From Rhizobium sp. (GTDB lineage Bacteria > Pseudomonadota > Alphaproteobacteria > Rhizobiales > Rhizobiaceae): a stretch of 64,000 nucleotides of DNA. This document shows positions 26,177 to 35,332 of this stretch, piece after piece. The stretch is taken from contig JAQGJP010000081.1 in the NCBI GenBank assembly GCA_028290545.1, forward strand, positions 35,394 through 99,393. Direction: 5' to 3'. The stretch's first letter is position 1. Each line of letters starts with the position of its first letter. Below the pieces are notes generated by a model that ran no database searches, had not been told where the DNA came from, and worked only from the letters and a program-made list of their open reading frames with translations. The translations under genes and the position numbers were made by a program.

Positions 26177-26512
26177 TATTGTATCCCCTGGTCATAACAC
26201 ATTGTGTGGCAAAATCAGTGCCGCAGGGTTTAGACGGCTGAGGCGGAGATTTTCCAGCGGCATGACAACAAATTTATGCCGCTGACCGCAAATCCCTGGC
26301 CTCTGGCTTTATTCCGGCGATGGCATGCACGCCAATCCTGACGATATGTCCATCAGTCTCCCCGTTAAAGCGTGCATTCCTGATACACGCTGCGATTTAG
26401 GCCGCGCAATTAATCAATCGTAGACAATACAACTTAGGATATTGGTAAATATTGTCATTTATCAAGGAAGGCGTACCAGCCAGCAACTCTCACCGCCAGT
26501 CAGGAGTATGGA
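26177..26512. other. Intergenic region between the propeller gene and the pilin gene
   Basis: 336 bases of divergent upstream DNA. AT-rich stretches at 26400-26460 and the AGGAG before the pilin ATG fit promoters for both genes, but no clear promoter boxes or repeats were found. Confidence 0.5.
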
Positions 26513-26683
26513 ATGTCCAAATTGTTTTCACGCTTTATCAACGACGAATCAGGTGCCACCGCCATCGAATACGGCCTCATCGCCGCGCTCATTTCAGTCG
26601 CGTTGATCACCGGCGCAACCGCATTGGGCACTGCGCTCAACACGCAGTTCGATACGCTTTCGACGAAACTGAACGTGACCTGA
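26513..26683 (+). CDS. Flp/Fap-type pilin subunit
   Basis: A 56-residue type IVb Flp pilin precursor. MSKLFSRFINDESGATAIEY is the hallmark: a short leader ending in Gly14, then a hydrophobic helix with Glu5 and Tyr6 of the mature protein (ATAIEYGLIAALISVALITG). A TadV/CpaA-type prepilin peptidase should cut after Gly14. AGGAG lies eight bases before the ATG. Flp pili mediate surface attachment. No tad/cpa assembly gene is adjacent, so this is a stand-alone pilin locus with its own terminator. Confidence 0.9.
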   Translation: MSKLFSRFINDESGATAIEYGLIAALISVALITGATALGTALNTQFDTLSTKLNVT

Positions 26684-26723
26684 AAATGAGTCAATCGGCT
26701 GCCGCAGCACGGCACCAGCCGCC

Positions 26724-26763
26724 GGGTCACCACATCTCCGGTCTCCTTGAGACGTGGTGACCC
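26724..26763. repeat. Long nested inverted repeat behind the pilin gene
   Basis: GGGTCACCAC (26724-26733) pairs perfectly with GTGGTGACCC (26754-26763), and inside it GTCTC (26741-26745) pairs with GAGAC (26749-26753). There is no T-run, so this is better seen as a 3'-end stabilising structure of the pilin mRNA than as a terminator. Confidence 0.6.
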
Positions 26764-26785
26764 AGCTACGAATAACTGAACTCTT

Positions 26786-26817
26786 TTTGATCGGCCTTCG
26801 GGCAGATCAAATTTCTT
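26786..26817 (+). terminator. Rho-independent terminator of the pilin gene
   Basis: TTTGATC-GGCC-TTCG-GGC-A-GATCAAA (26786-26811) has one internal mismatch and a stable TTCG loop, and is followed by TTTCTT. The rest of the 324-base gap up to 27007 shows nothing else. Confidence 0.8.
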
Positions 26818-27007
26818 AAGCGCAATTGTCTTCTCAGAAAAGCCGGTGCGGGAGAAGGGAACCTCCCTCCCGCGCCCAAAACCTCATCACCTTATTGATT
26901 TACAGATAATTTCGGTCACATACGGCGACGCATTCATCCATAAAGCATACCGCCCATTCAAACTCAGAATGTGCTTCTCGTTCTTCATAGTCGGTCTGAG
27001 AGCGGGA

Positions 27008-28198
27008 CTAATCGCGCGCCATTGCCTTTTCTTCAGAAACAGCCCGGATCACCCCACGCAACTCGGCAAGCCCTTTTAGCCGACCGATGCAGGAATAGCC
27101 CGGATTTACCTTCTTATCGATATCGTCAATAATCCGATGCCCATGGTCAGAGCGGAATGGTATTTCGGCGTCCACCCTGCCCTCCGCCCTTCGGCGCTGT
27201 TCTTCCGAGAGCAATATCCTCACCACCCTGGTCATGTTGGTCCGACCTTCGAGATGCTCGGCCTCAACGAAGCTGCCGTCCGGTTCGATTACCACATCGC
27301 GCAGATGAGCAAAATGAATGCGGTCGGCAAATGTGGCGGCAATCTCCACCAGATCATTGTCGATGCGCGATCCAAGCGATCCGGTGCAAAGGGTCATTCC
27401 GTTTTCGGGCACATCGATGAAATCGAAAATCCTCCGGTAATCGGCGGGTGTCGACATTACCCGTGGCAGGCCAAACAGGGAGAAGGGTGGATCGTCTGGA
27501 TGCATGCACATCCGTACACCGAGATCGGCCGCCACGGGGATGATTTCAGCAAGGAAATTGTTGAGATTGGCGACAAGATCGTCGTGCGCCACGTCGTCGT
27601 ATATCTTCAGGAACTCGCGAAAACTGGTACGGTCGAACGTGAAGTCGCGCGCTGGTACCCAGCCTATGAGGTTGGACTCGAGTTGAGCGCGGGTCGCCTC
27701 CGGCATGTCGTCGTGACGTTTCCGGGCCCGGGCGACGATTTCAGGCGAGTAGTCGTCCTCAGCACCATTCCGTTCCAGAATGAACAGGTCATAGGCTGCA
27801 AAGTCGATCACATCGAAACGTAGCGCGGTGCCGCCATGGGGCATTCGATAATCCAGATCGGTGCGGGTCCAATCGGTTATCGCCATGAAATTGTAGCAAA
27901 CAGTGTCCAGGCCGGCAGCGGCCACAGATTTGAGGCTGTCCTTGTAGTTGGCGATATGGGTTCGCCATTTGCCACTACGGGTCTTGATGTCCTCGTGGAC
28001 AGGTATGCTTTCGATCACGTTCCATTCGAGGCCGCTTCGCCTGATTTCCCCCCTGCGCCGCAGCACTTCCTCCGCTGTCCAGACCTCTCCGGGCGGAACA
28101 TGGTGCAAAGAGGTCACGATGCCTGAGGCACCTGCCTGCATCGCATGGGATAATGGAACACTGTCATCCGGTCCGAACCATCGCCAGCTTGCCTTCAT
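27008..28198 (-). CDS. uxuA: Mannonate dehydratase (copy 1)
   Basis: A 396-residue UxuA-family enzyme that dehydrates D-mannonate to 2-keto-3-deoxy-D-gluconate. MKASWRWFGPDDSVPL, IVTSLHHVPPGEVW, DTVCYNFMAITDWTRTDL, MCMHPDDPPFSLFGLPR, TLCTGSLGSRIDNDL and RIHFAHLRDV include the metal-binding His/Asp/Cys residues of the family. GGGAC precedes the ATG at 28198. It is the last gene of the first ABC-uxuB-uxuA operon, 206 bases behind uxuB. A paralogue of similar length is at 37393-38595. Confidence 0.93.
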   Translation of the reverse strand: MKASWRWFGPDDSVPLSHAMQAGASGIVTSLHHVPPGEVWTAEEVLRRRGEIRRSGLEWNVIESIPVHEDIKTRSGKWRTHIANYKDSLKSVAAAGLDTVCYNFMAITDWTRTDLDYRMPHGGTALRFDVIDFAAYDLFILERNGAEDDYSPEIVARARKRHDDMPEATRAQLESNLIGWVPARDFTFDRTSFREFLKIYDDVAHDDLVANLNNFLAEIIPVAADLGVRMCMHPDDPPFSLFGLPRVMSTPADYRRIFDFIDVPENGMTLCTGSLGSRIDNDLVEIAATFADRIHFAHLRDVVIEPDGSFVEAEHLEGRTNMTRVVRILLSEEQRRRAEGRVDAEIPFRSDHGHRIIDDIDKKVNPGYSCIGRLKGLAELRGVIRAVSEEKAMARD

Positions 28199-28404
28199 TT
28201 CAGTCCCTTTGCTTACCACAGCCGCTTTTTTAAGCGACACTCCGTGAGTCCTGGGGGGTTTCCTCCTCAGACTCCATCAATTTCCATTCGCAAAACAAAC
28301 AAGCATCCCGAGACCCATGCGACATCGGCCTGTCGGCGCTGTCACCACGAATATCCGGCGCGCTTCCCTTCATGCCGGTAGCAATCGGCACGGGGCATGA
28401 GAAT

Positions 28405-29790
28405 CTACTTCATCCCAAGCTCGACAAGGGCCTGCCGGACTCCCGATTTCTGCATTGTCTTCAGCGCCGCGCAAACGCAATCGACGAACACGCCATCTTC
28501 CCGGAGCGCTTCGGGAAACACGCGTTCCTGCGCCATCAACGACGCACACAACCGAGCCGGATTATGTCCCGCCGCGCTGACCACGTTTGCGAGTTGTTCG
28601 GCCATCGGATCCGAAATCGCATAGGACTGCCCCTGTTCCGTTGTGCCGATGACCTGACGCATCCAGCCGGCGACGGCCACCGCGATCAGCGGGCTCGGCC
28701 AGCCTGCGGCAAGCCGTTCCTGCGCCGGAGCCAGAAGGCGTATGGGCAGCTTTTGCGACGAGTCGGACGCGACCTGGCTCGTGCGGTGCGGCAGCGCCCG
28801 GTTGGAAAAGCGGGTCAGAATCGCGGAAATATACCGTGCCTGATCATAGCCTGGTGTCGGGGGTACGGTCGTCAGCAGTTCCTGCTGCAGCCGCGCGGCG
28901 TAGGTGGCGAAAACAGGGTCGGTTGCCGCCTGCCAGATGAAGTCATAACCCGCGACCTGCCCAAGGCAGGCAAGCGCGGTGTGAACGGCGTTCAGGAGCC
29001 TCAGTTTCATCGCATCGAAAGGTGCTGCGTCCTCCACCCAGAGGAAATCCGGACCATCGAACAGAGGCCGCTCGCCTATCCATTGGTTCTCCATCACCCA
29101 AAGCCGGAAAGGCTCGGCGACCACCAGGCCCTGATCGTCATAGCCGATCAGGGCCTGGGCGCGAACGCGGTCCTCCTGGCGGATCGCCGGCACGATGCAA
29201 TCCACCATGGTCGAAGGGAAACGGCATTCCGCCTCGATCCAAAGGGCAAGGCCCTCATCGAATTGCCGGGCGTAATCGGTAACCAGCCTTTTCAGAATCC
29301 CGCCGTTGCCGGGGAGATTGTCGCATGAGACGACGGGAAGCCCGCCAAGCCCAAGCGACCGTCGCCGGCTGAGACCTTCCGCCAGGACGCCGATCATCGA
29401 GCCCGGAGGCAATGCCCTTTGCAGGTCGCGCCTGATGCCCGCATCGTCCAACGCCAGTCCGCCCTGCGGATTGCGCGGATAGCCCTTCTCAGTCACGGTA
29501 ATGGTAACCAGCCGGATAGCCGGCTCGGCGAACCGGTCGAGCCAGGCCTGCGGGTCATCCGGGTAGTAGACGGGTTCTGCAAGGCTGGTGATTTCCTGCG
29601 CATCAGCCTTCTCGCCATCCAGGGTCAGCAGGGTGAAACGTCCGCCGCGCGGCAGAAGCGAATCCACCGCGCCGCGGCTGCGCAGGTTGCAGGAAGCAAC
29701 GGAAAGCCCGGCACGCTGAAAATAGACGCATTGATGGGCGCGATGGAAATTTCCAAGCCCGATGTGGAGCGCGTCAACGGCCATGATCAT
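28405..29790 (-). CDS. uxuB: D-mannonate oxidoreductase/fructuronate reductase (mannitol dehydrogenase family)
   Basis: A 461-residue long-chain polyol dehydrogenase that reduces D-fructuronate to D-mannonate with NADH. It has the GLGNFHRAHQCVYF cofactor motif at the N-terminus, TITVTEKGY, VVSCDNLPGNGGIL, FPSTMVDCIVPAI and the C-terminal KLRLLNAVHTALACLG (catalytic Lys and His). It lies 64 bases behind the second permease and ahead of uxuA, so import, reduction and dehydration are encoded in one direction. Mannitol or altronate dehydrogenase are other members of the family, but the uxuA link favours fructuronate. Confidence 0.88.
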   Translation of the reverse strand: MIMAVDALHIGLGNFHRAHQCVYFQRAGLSVASCNLRSRGAVDSLLPRGGRFTLLTLDGEKADAQEITSLAEPVYYPDDPQAWLDRFAEPAIRLVTITVTEKGYPRNPQGGLALDDAGIRRDLQRALPPGSMIGVLAEGLSRRRSLGLGGLPVVSCDNLPGNGGILKRLVTDYARQFDEGLALWIEAECRFPSTMVDCIVPAIRQEDRVRAQALIGYDDQGLVVAEPFRLWVMENQWIGERPLFDGPDFLWVEDAAPFDAMKLRLLNAVHTALACLGQVAGYDFIWQAATDPVFATYAARLQQELLTTVPPTPGYDQARYISAILTRFSNRALPHRTSQVASDSSQKLPIRLLAPAQERLAAGWPSPLIAVAVAGWMRQVIGTTEQGQSYAISDPMAEQLANVVSAAGHNPARLCASLMAQERVFPEALREDGVFVDCVCAALKTMQKSGVRQALVELGMK

Positions 29791-29854
29791 ATCCGTGCGC
29801 TACGGGTTTTTGCGGCATGGTAGTCATTCGATCTCCGGACAGGACATCAGCTCT

Positions 29855-30853
29855 TCAGGAACTGCGGCGGGAATAAAGATAGACGGTCAGCACGATGACG
29901 ATGCCCTTGATGGCCGGCTGGAACGTCGGCGATATGCCGATCAGATTCATCGTGTTGTTGAGGATCGCGATGATGAGCACGCCAAAGATGGTGGCGAGAA
30001 TCGTGCCGCGTCCGCCGAGCAGGCTCGCGCCGCCGATCGATACCGCGGCGATCGTGTCGAGCGGCAACCAGAGGCCAGCCTGTGGATCACCATAGCTGAC
30101 GCGCGCGGCGAAAAGAACGCCGCCGACGGCGGTGATCGCCGAGGCGAAGACATAGGCGAGCACCTTGTTGCGATTGGCCGGAATGCCCGCCAGGCGAACC
30201 GCGTTGGCATTGTTGCCGATCGCATACAGGAAATATCCGATCGAGGACCGTAGATAGATCGCGGCAATGATGAAGACCAGTATGAACGCGTAGGCCGGAT
30301 ACGGTATGCCGAACAGCGAGAGATCGAAGAAGGCCTTGAACGAGTCCGGAATCGGCGCCCCGCCCAGACCGGCATGCAGCGTACCGCCGCCGGTATAGAG
30401 CTTCGAGACCGAATAGATGATTTGCATGCTGCCCAGCGTCGCCACGAAGGACGGCAGGCGGACGACGACGACCAGCAATCCGTTCAGCAAGCCGATCAGT
30501 GCCCCGGCCAGCACCGCGATCAGGAACGCCGCACCCATGCCATGATCGAGATTGCCGATGAACAGCACACTTGCGAAAGCCACAACGGAGCCGACGCTGA
30601 GGTCGACGCCGCCCGTCAGGATGATGATGAACTGCGCCATGGCGAGCACGATCAGCACAGTGTTCTGCTGCAGGACGTTCGCGAGATTTTCCGGCTGCAG
30701 GAAGGTGCCGCCGGATGTTATCGTCGCGATGATGACGACCAGAAGAAGGATCGCCGAGACGCTGAGCAGATCGCGCTGGTCGGTGGTCAGCGTCCGCCGT
30801 GCCGCAGCCGGTTGCAGGCTGTTGACGGCGCCATTGGCAGAATCATGGCTCAT
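29855..30853 (-). CDS. ABC transporter permease, RbsC-like (sugar-acid importer 1)
   Basis: A 332-residue inner-membrane protein of the monosaccharide ABC permease family. It has about nine hydrophobic segments and the family loops QFIIILTGGVDLSVGS (the coupling-loop region), LPSFVATLGSMQI, GIPANRNKVLAYVFAS and GDPQAGLWLPLDTIAAVSIG. It forms the channel with the second permease and the double ATPase. The start overlaps the preceding permease stop by four bases. Confidence 0.92.
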   Translation of the reverse strand: MSHDSANGAVNSLQPAAARRTLTTDQRDLLSVSAILLLVVIIATITSGGTFLQPENLANVLQQNTVLIVLAMAQFIIILTGGVDLSVGSVVAFASVLFIGNLDHGMGAAFLIAVLAGALIGLLNGLLVVVVRLPSFVATLGSMQIIYSVSKLYTGGGTLHAGLGGAPIPDSFKAFFDLSLFGIPYPAYAFILVFIIAAIYLRSSIGYFLYAIGNNANAVRLAGIPANRNKVLAYVFASAITAVGGVLFAARVSYGDPQAGLWLPLDTIAAVSIGGASLLGGRGTILATIFGVLIIAILNNTMNLIGISPTFQPAIKGIVIVLTVYLYSRRSS

Positions 30854-31833
30854 CGGCCGCTCCTCATCGCTTTGAAATTGATCTGGCTGAGCGCCACGGC
30901 GATCAGGATGATCGCGCCCTTGAGAGTGCCCTGAAGATAAGGCGAGACGCCGGACAGATTGATGATGCTGTTGGCCACTCCGAGGATGAGTGCACCGGCG
31001 ATCACCGATGTCACCCGACCCGTGCCGCCGAACAGGCTCGCCCCACCGACGATGACCGCGGCGATGCTCTCTAGTTCATAATTCATGCCGCTCAAGGGAT
31101 GTCCGGTGCCCATGCGTGAGGTGACGATGAGGCCGCCAATGCCACAGAGCAGTCCCGAAATTCCATAGGCGGCAAGCTTGACGCTTGCGATGGATATCCC
31201 CGAAAGACGGGCGTTCTCCTCGTGGCCACCCACCGCATAGAAATGGCGCCCCAGCGGCCAGCGGCTGAGAAACAGAGCCAGCGCGATGCCGGAAGCGATG
31301 AACAGTATGAACGGCACGGGCAGCAAGCCGACCTTGCCCCAGGCGATCGAATGAAAACCGGCGCCCGGCAGCGGCACGGGGTTGCTGTTGGTGAGAGTCA
31401 GCGCGATCCCGCGACCGAGGCCCATCATCCCGAGCGTCGCGACAAAGGCGGGCACGCGCGTCCAAGTGACGATGGCGCCGTTGATCAGGCCGAGCAGCAT
31501 GCTTGCGACGATCGCGGCAGCTATACACCCCGGCAGTCCCAGATAAGGCGCCGTCAATGCGGCGACCATGGAACTGACCGCGATCAGCGATCCCTGCGAA
31601 AGATCGATGCCGCGTGTCAGGATAACCGCCAGCTGGCCGAGCGCCAGCAGGCCGATGACCGAATACTGATAGGCGATCGCATAGAAATTCAGGCGATTGT
31701 AGAAGCCCCGTTCGAAAGCACCCGCAGCGACAATCAACAGTACCAGCACGATGACCTGGGCGTTGCGGGTGAGGATTTCGCCCAGCTTTACGGTCGCAGG
31801 CCTGGTTTCGATTTGTTCGGAGATCAATGACAT
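30850..31833 (-). CDS. ABC transporter permease, RbsC-like (sugar-acid importer 1)
   Basis: A 327-residue permease paralogous to its neighbour. It carries QLAVILTRGIDLSQGSLIAV, VPAFVATLGMMGLGRGIAL, LSGISIASVKLAAYGISGLL and ELESIAAVIVGGASLFGG. Two different permeases mean a heterodimeric channel, less common than the RbsC homodimer. It is coupled to the ATPase stop through TGATG. Confidence 0.92.
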   Translation of the reverse strand: MSLISEQIETRPATVKLGEILTRNAQVIVLVLLIVAAGAFERGFYNRLNFYAIAYQYSVIGLLALGQLAVILTRGIDLSQGSLIAVSSMVAALTAPYLGLPGCIAAAIVASMLLGLINGAIVTWTRVPAFVATLGMMGLGRGIALTLTNSNPVPLPGAGFHSIAWGKVGLLPVPFILFIASGIALALFLSRWPLGRHFYAVGGHEENARLSGISIASVKLAAYGISGLLCGIGGLIVTSRMGTGHPLSGMNYELESIAAVIVGGASLFGGTGRVTSVIAGALILGVANSIINLSGVSPYLQGTLKGAIILIAVALSQINFKAMRSGR

Positions 31834-33344
31834 CAGGCTGCCTCCACCTCGGTGCGGAAGGCCAATGCGATGATGGCTTCCTCTGTCGCAGATTTTCCGT
31901 CCAGTTCACCAACGATGCGGCCCTTCGCCATCACCAGTATCCGGTCTGCCTGAGACAGGATTTCCGGCAGATCGGAAGAAATCATCAGGATCGCCACGCC
32001 CTCGTCCCTAAGCTTTTGCAGCAGCGCGTAGATTTCGGCGCGGGCGCCCACGTCAACGCCGCGCGTCGGTTCGTCGAGGATGAGAAGCCGCGGGTTCTGC
32101 ATAAGCCAGCGGCCCAGCACCAGCTTCTGCTGGTTGCCGCCGCTCATCCGCAGCGCCTGGATGGATGGATTGTTCGGCTTGACCTGCAGGCGCTGCATTT
32201 GCGTATCGACCAGACCGCGTATGCGTGACCAGGGCACCCAGCCAAAACGCGAGAGCGCCTGGACTTTCACCAGACCAAGATTCTCGCCGGCGGAGCGTTC
32301 GAGCGCCAGGCCGTCGCGCTTGCGGTCTTCAGGCACCATGCCGACACCGCGGCGGATCATGTCGGTCGGCGACCTTGGATCGACCAATTGTCCATGCAGC
32401 CGGATCTCGCCCGATGATGCACGCTCCGCACCATAGACAAGACGCGCCATCCGTGTCCGCCCTGATCCGACAAGGCCGGCGACGCCGACGATCTCGCCCG
32501 CTCTGAGTTCGAAGCTCACATCGCGGACGCGCTTGCCGCTGGTCAATCCCCTGACCTCCAGTACAGGCTCGCCGATGGCGGACGTCCGTTGCTGCCGCCT
32601 GTTCTCCACGCTGCGGCCAACCATTGATCGCACTGCCTTATCGTGGTCGTAATCAGAAACCGGTCCGGTACTCGCGACCTTGCCGTCGCGCAACACGGTA
32701 ATGCGATCGCCGATTTCAAAAATCTCGTCCATGTGATGCGAAATGAAGACGACTGCCATGCCACGCGCCTTGAGCTCCCGGACCAGACGGAAAAGCGTGT
32801 CCTTCTCATTTTTAGTGAACACCGCCGTCGGCTCGTCAAGGATGATCATGCGGTTGTTGCGGGTGAGCGCCTTGGCGATCGCCACCATCTGCTGCTGTGC
32901 GATGCCGAGCGTTTGAACGGGGGTGTCCACGTCAAGCGACAGGCCCATTGATTTCAACGTATCGTTGGCGACCTGTCGGACGCGTTTCCGATCAATCTGG
33001 CCAAACCACCGGGACCGGGGCTCGGAGCCAAGGGAGATATTCTCCGCCGCGCCAAGATTGGGAATGAGATCGAGTTCCTGATAGATTGTGGCGATGCCGT
33101 TATCCTTCGCCCAGGCCGGCGAATGGCCGGTGATGTCCTGGCCACAGAACATCACCCGCCCGGCCGTTGGCGCATGCGCGCCCGAGATCGTCTTGATCAG
33201 CGTCGATTTTCCGGCGCCGTTTTCGCCGAGGAGGCAATGCACCTCACCGGCGAAAAACGTGCAGTCGATGGTCTGGAGCACGGGGATGCCGGCGAAGGAT
33301 TTGCTCACGCCTTCAAGGCGCAAGATCGCTTCTTTTTCTGACAT
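31833..33344 (-). CDS. ABC transporter ATP-binding protein, RbsA-like double NBD (sugar-acid importer 1)
   Basis: A 503-residue protein with two fused nucleotide-binding domains. The first has Walker A GENGAGKSTL, signature TLGIAQQQMVAIAKAL (degenerate) and Walker B MIILDEPTAVF; the second has GLVGSGRTRMA, MSGGNQQKLVLGRWL and LLILDEPTRGVD. This layout is standard for ribose/galactose-type importers. GGGAGA supports ATG 33344 over 33359. Confidence 0.93.
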   Translation of the reverse strand: MSEKEAILRLEGVSKSFAGIPVLQTIDCTFFAGEVHCLLGENGAGKSTLIKTISGAHAPTAGRVMFCGQDITGHSPAWAKDNGIATIYQELDLIPNLGAAENISLGSEPRSRWFGQIDRKRVRQVANDTLKSMGLSLDVDTPVQTLGIAQQQMVAIAKALTRNNRMIILDEPTAVFTKNEKDTLFRLVRELKARGMAVVFISHHMDEIFEIGDRITVLRDGKVASTGPVSDYDHDKAVRSMVGRSVENRRQQRTSAIGEPVLEVRGLTSGKRVRDVSFELRAGEIVGVAGLVGSGRTRMARLVYGAERASSGEIRLHGQLVDPRSPTDMIRRGVGMVPEDRKRDGLALERSAGENLGLVKVQALSRFGWVPWSRIRGLVDTQMQRLQVKPNNPSIQALRMSGGNQQKLVLGRWLMQNPRLLILDEPTRGVDVGARAEIYALLQKLRDEGVAILMISSDLPEILSQADRILVMAKGRIVGELDGKSATEEAIIALAFRTEVEAA

Positions 33345-33391
33345 CTCATCTCCCAACACTTAACAACCCCGTGCCCACAGTTATATCCGGG

Positions 33392-34393
33392 TCAGAATTT
33401 CAGGCCCTTGGCACGAATGCTGTCGAGATAGGCTTGTGCCTCCTCTTTCTTTTCAGCATCAAACACCTTGATGGCGACGCTCTGCTTGGCAGGAACCTCT
33501 TCGCCACGGATGATCTTGAGTGCGCTTGCTATGGCGAGATCGCCGAAATAGGGCGGAATCTGGGTTTCGCGGGCGATCTCGCCGCGGATGACCGCTTCGA
33601 TCGCCTGATCATAGCCGCCCTTGCTGACGATGTTGCCGAGCAATTCGGTACGACCGGCTGACTTCATGACCTCGATCGCACCGAGCGTCATGTCACTGTA
33701 ATCAGTGCGGACGAAATCGACACTTCCCTTGGGAAAGCGCTGCAGGAAATCCTGCATGACACGAATGCCGCCTTCCTTGGTGAAATTTCCGTCGGTCGTC
33801 GCCACCGTCTTGATCTCGGGATGGGCGGCCATGATTTCGTCCCAGCCCCGGTTGGAGTCAAGCACAGGTGAAGCGCCGGCCTGGCCCTGGATATGCAGAA
33901 CATTGCCCTTGGCGGAGCCATTCTTCTTGGTCAACACCTCGATTGCCTTTTCGGCGAGAAGCTTGCCCGACTCATAATGGCTCTGGGTGATCTCGGTCTT
34001 GTACATGCCGGTGCCCGGCTCGGCGGCGAGCGTGCGATCGATGACGATCAGCGGAACGCCTGCTTCGTTGCACATATCGACTGCCGGCGCCAACGCTACG
34101 GATTCGAGCGGCGCGACGATCAGAACGTTCGGAGACTGCGCCAGCAGATTCTGGATGTCGGATAGCTGCTTGGATACGTCCTGGTCAGCGGAAACGGAAA
34201 TGAACTTTACTCCCGCTGCCTTGGCATGATCTTCCATGTCGCGCTGGTTGACGGCTCGCCAGTCATTGATGAGTTCCGCCTGCGCATAGGCGATGATGGG
34301 AGCATCTGCCGCAAAGGCGCGGAACGGCAGCATGCCGGTTGCCGCGAGCGTGCCCGTGGTTCCCATCAATTGAATAAGAGTTCTACGTTTCAT
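33392..34393 (-). CDS. ABC transporter periplasmic sugar-binding protein, RbsB-like (importer 1)
   Basis: A 333-residue binding protein with a signal peptide (MKRRTLIQLMGTTGTLAATG to AFAA; KRR gives it a Tat-like look). The periplasmic-binding-protein 4 fold is shown by LSDIQNLLAQSPNVLIVAPL, NEAGVPLIVIDRTL, ESGKLLAEKAIEVL and a hinge near KTVATTDGNFTKEGG. GGGAGGG lies before the ATG. It follows the GntR regulator by 53 bases and precedes the ATPase, so it heads the importer genes. The ligand is likely a hexuronate or aldonate judging by uxuB/uxuA in the same operon. Confidence 0.9.
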   Translation of the reverse strand: MKRRTLIQLMGTTGTLAATGMLPFRAFAADAPIIAYAQAELINDWRAVNQRDMEDHAKAAGVKFISVSADQDVSKQLSDIQNLLAQSPNVLIVAPLESVALAPAVDMCNEAGVPLIVIDRTLAAEPGTGMYKTEITQSHYESGKLLAEKAIEVLTKKNGSAKGNVLHIQGQAGASPVLDSNRGWDEIMAAHPEIKTVATTDGNFTKEGGIRVMQDFLQRFPKGSVDFVRTDYSDMTLGAIEVMKSAGRTELLGNIVSKGGYDQAIEAVIRGEIARETQIPPYFGDLAIASALKIIRGEEVPAKQSVAIKVFDAEKKEEAQAYLDSIRAKGLKF

Positions 34394-34446
34394 TCTACCC
34401 TCCCTGGGTTACTGACAATCGGGCCTCATGCCGCCCGCGGCTTTTT

Positions 34447-35187
34447 TCACGGCAGCCGATTGTTCCCCGGCGTCTGCGGGGTGGAAATATCGGATGCCGC
34501 GGAAATGAATTCTAATCCGGCGTCGAGATGGCGATGCATATGATACGCAAATGCGATGCGATCGCGTTTTCGCAAGGCGCCGATAATGTCGCAATGCTCC
34601 TCATATGCGCCGTCGATTCCGCGCCTCTGCGACTTGCCGTTCTCCATCAGCTTACGGATGATGGGCTCGAGCATCCCATAGACTTCAGAAAGCGTGCGGA
34701 GTCCGGCAATCCCGACGAGGCATCCATGGAACTGAAAGTCGAGCCACGATGCGTCGACCGGGTTGGACGCTTCCCGCATCGAGACATTGATCTCCTCCAG
34801 CCGGACGAGATCCGCCGCATCGACCTTCTGCACGAGCGTTTCGGCGAGATTGACCTCGATCAGTCGTCGGAAGCCCTGGATATCGTGGAAGGCGTCGGCG
34901 GAAATCTCGATAGCGAAAGAAAAGGCATCCATCATCGCCGCACTGCGACGGTCGGTCAGCACAGCCCCGACCTTCTGCCGCGATTCCAATATGCCATAGG
35001 TCTTCAGCACCCTGATCGCTTCGCGGGCTGTGTTGCGGCTCGCACCGAACATCTCAGCCATCTCGACTTCCGAAGGTAGCGCGTCACCCACTTTTAACTT
35101 ACGATCCCGAATAAGGTCGCGCATTTGTCCAACCAATTGATCGACGGCGGATGTTCGGTCACCACTGCCCGTGCTGTCCAAAACCAT
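34447..35187 (-). CDS. GntR-family (FadR/FCD) transcriptional regulator 1
   Basis: A 246-residue regulator. The winged helix covers QLVGQMRDLIRDRKLKVGDA, LPSEVEMAEMFGASRNTARE and AIRVLKTYGILESRQKVGA; the C-terminal FCD domain (residues 100-230) binds a sugar acid and metal, with histidines in HGCLVGIAG and HCDIIGAL. GGAGGTGG before ATG 35187 decides the start against 35238. It is the first gene of the operon containing importer 1, uxuB and uxuA, and a palindrome lies just upstream of its start. Confidence 0.88.
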   Translation of the reverse strand: MVLDSTGSGDRTSAVDQLVGQMRDLIRDRKLKVGDALPSEVEMAEMFGASRNTAREAIRVLKTYGILESRQKVGAVLTDRRSAAMMDAFSFAIEISADAFHDIQGFRRLIEVNLAETLVQKVDAADLVRLEEINVSMREASNPVDASWLDFQFHGCLVGIAGLRTLSEVYGMLEPIIRKLMENGKSQRRGIDGAYEEHCDIIGALRKRDRIAFAYHMHRHLDAGLEFISAASDISTPQTPGNNRLP

Positions 35188-35199
35188 TTCCACCTCCAC

Positions 35200-35215
35200 T
35201 TGGTCGAACAACCAA
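35200..35215. promoter_or_regulatory. Candidate GntR/FadR-type operator
   Basis: TTGGTCGAACAACCAA has TTGGT/ACCAA arms around CGAACA. TGGT-N6-ACCA fits the FadR-subfamily style. It lies in the 5' leader of regulator 1 and about 118 bases before the divergent SMP-30 gene, so it could control both directions. Confidence 0.5.
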
Positions 35216-35332
35216 ACTAATAACCCAACAATAAACACGAATTTATTTCATGGCAATATATATTTCAGGATTTATCCTTTAGAAAGTTTTATATTGCAGC
35301 TATAAACCCAACAAATAGAAAAGGAAGCGCTC

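Noticed and set aside
28241..28404. Imperfect GAGTC...GACTC hairpin between uxuB and uxuA
   Set aside because: The stem needs a bulge and a G-T pair and has no T-run, so neither a terminator nor a riboswitch can be claimed.
33392..33440. TTGGCAC at about 33407 as half of a sigma-54 promoter
   Set aside because: It lies inside the binding-protein coding sequence and the GC element at the right distance is missing.
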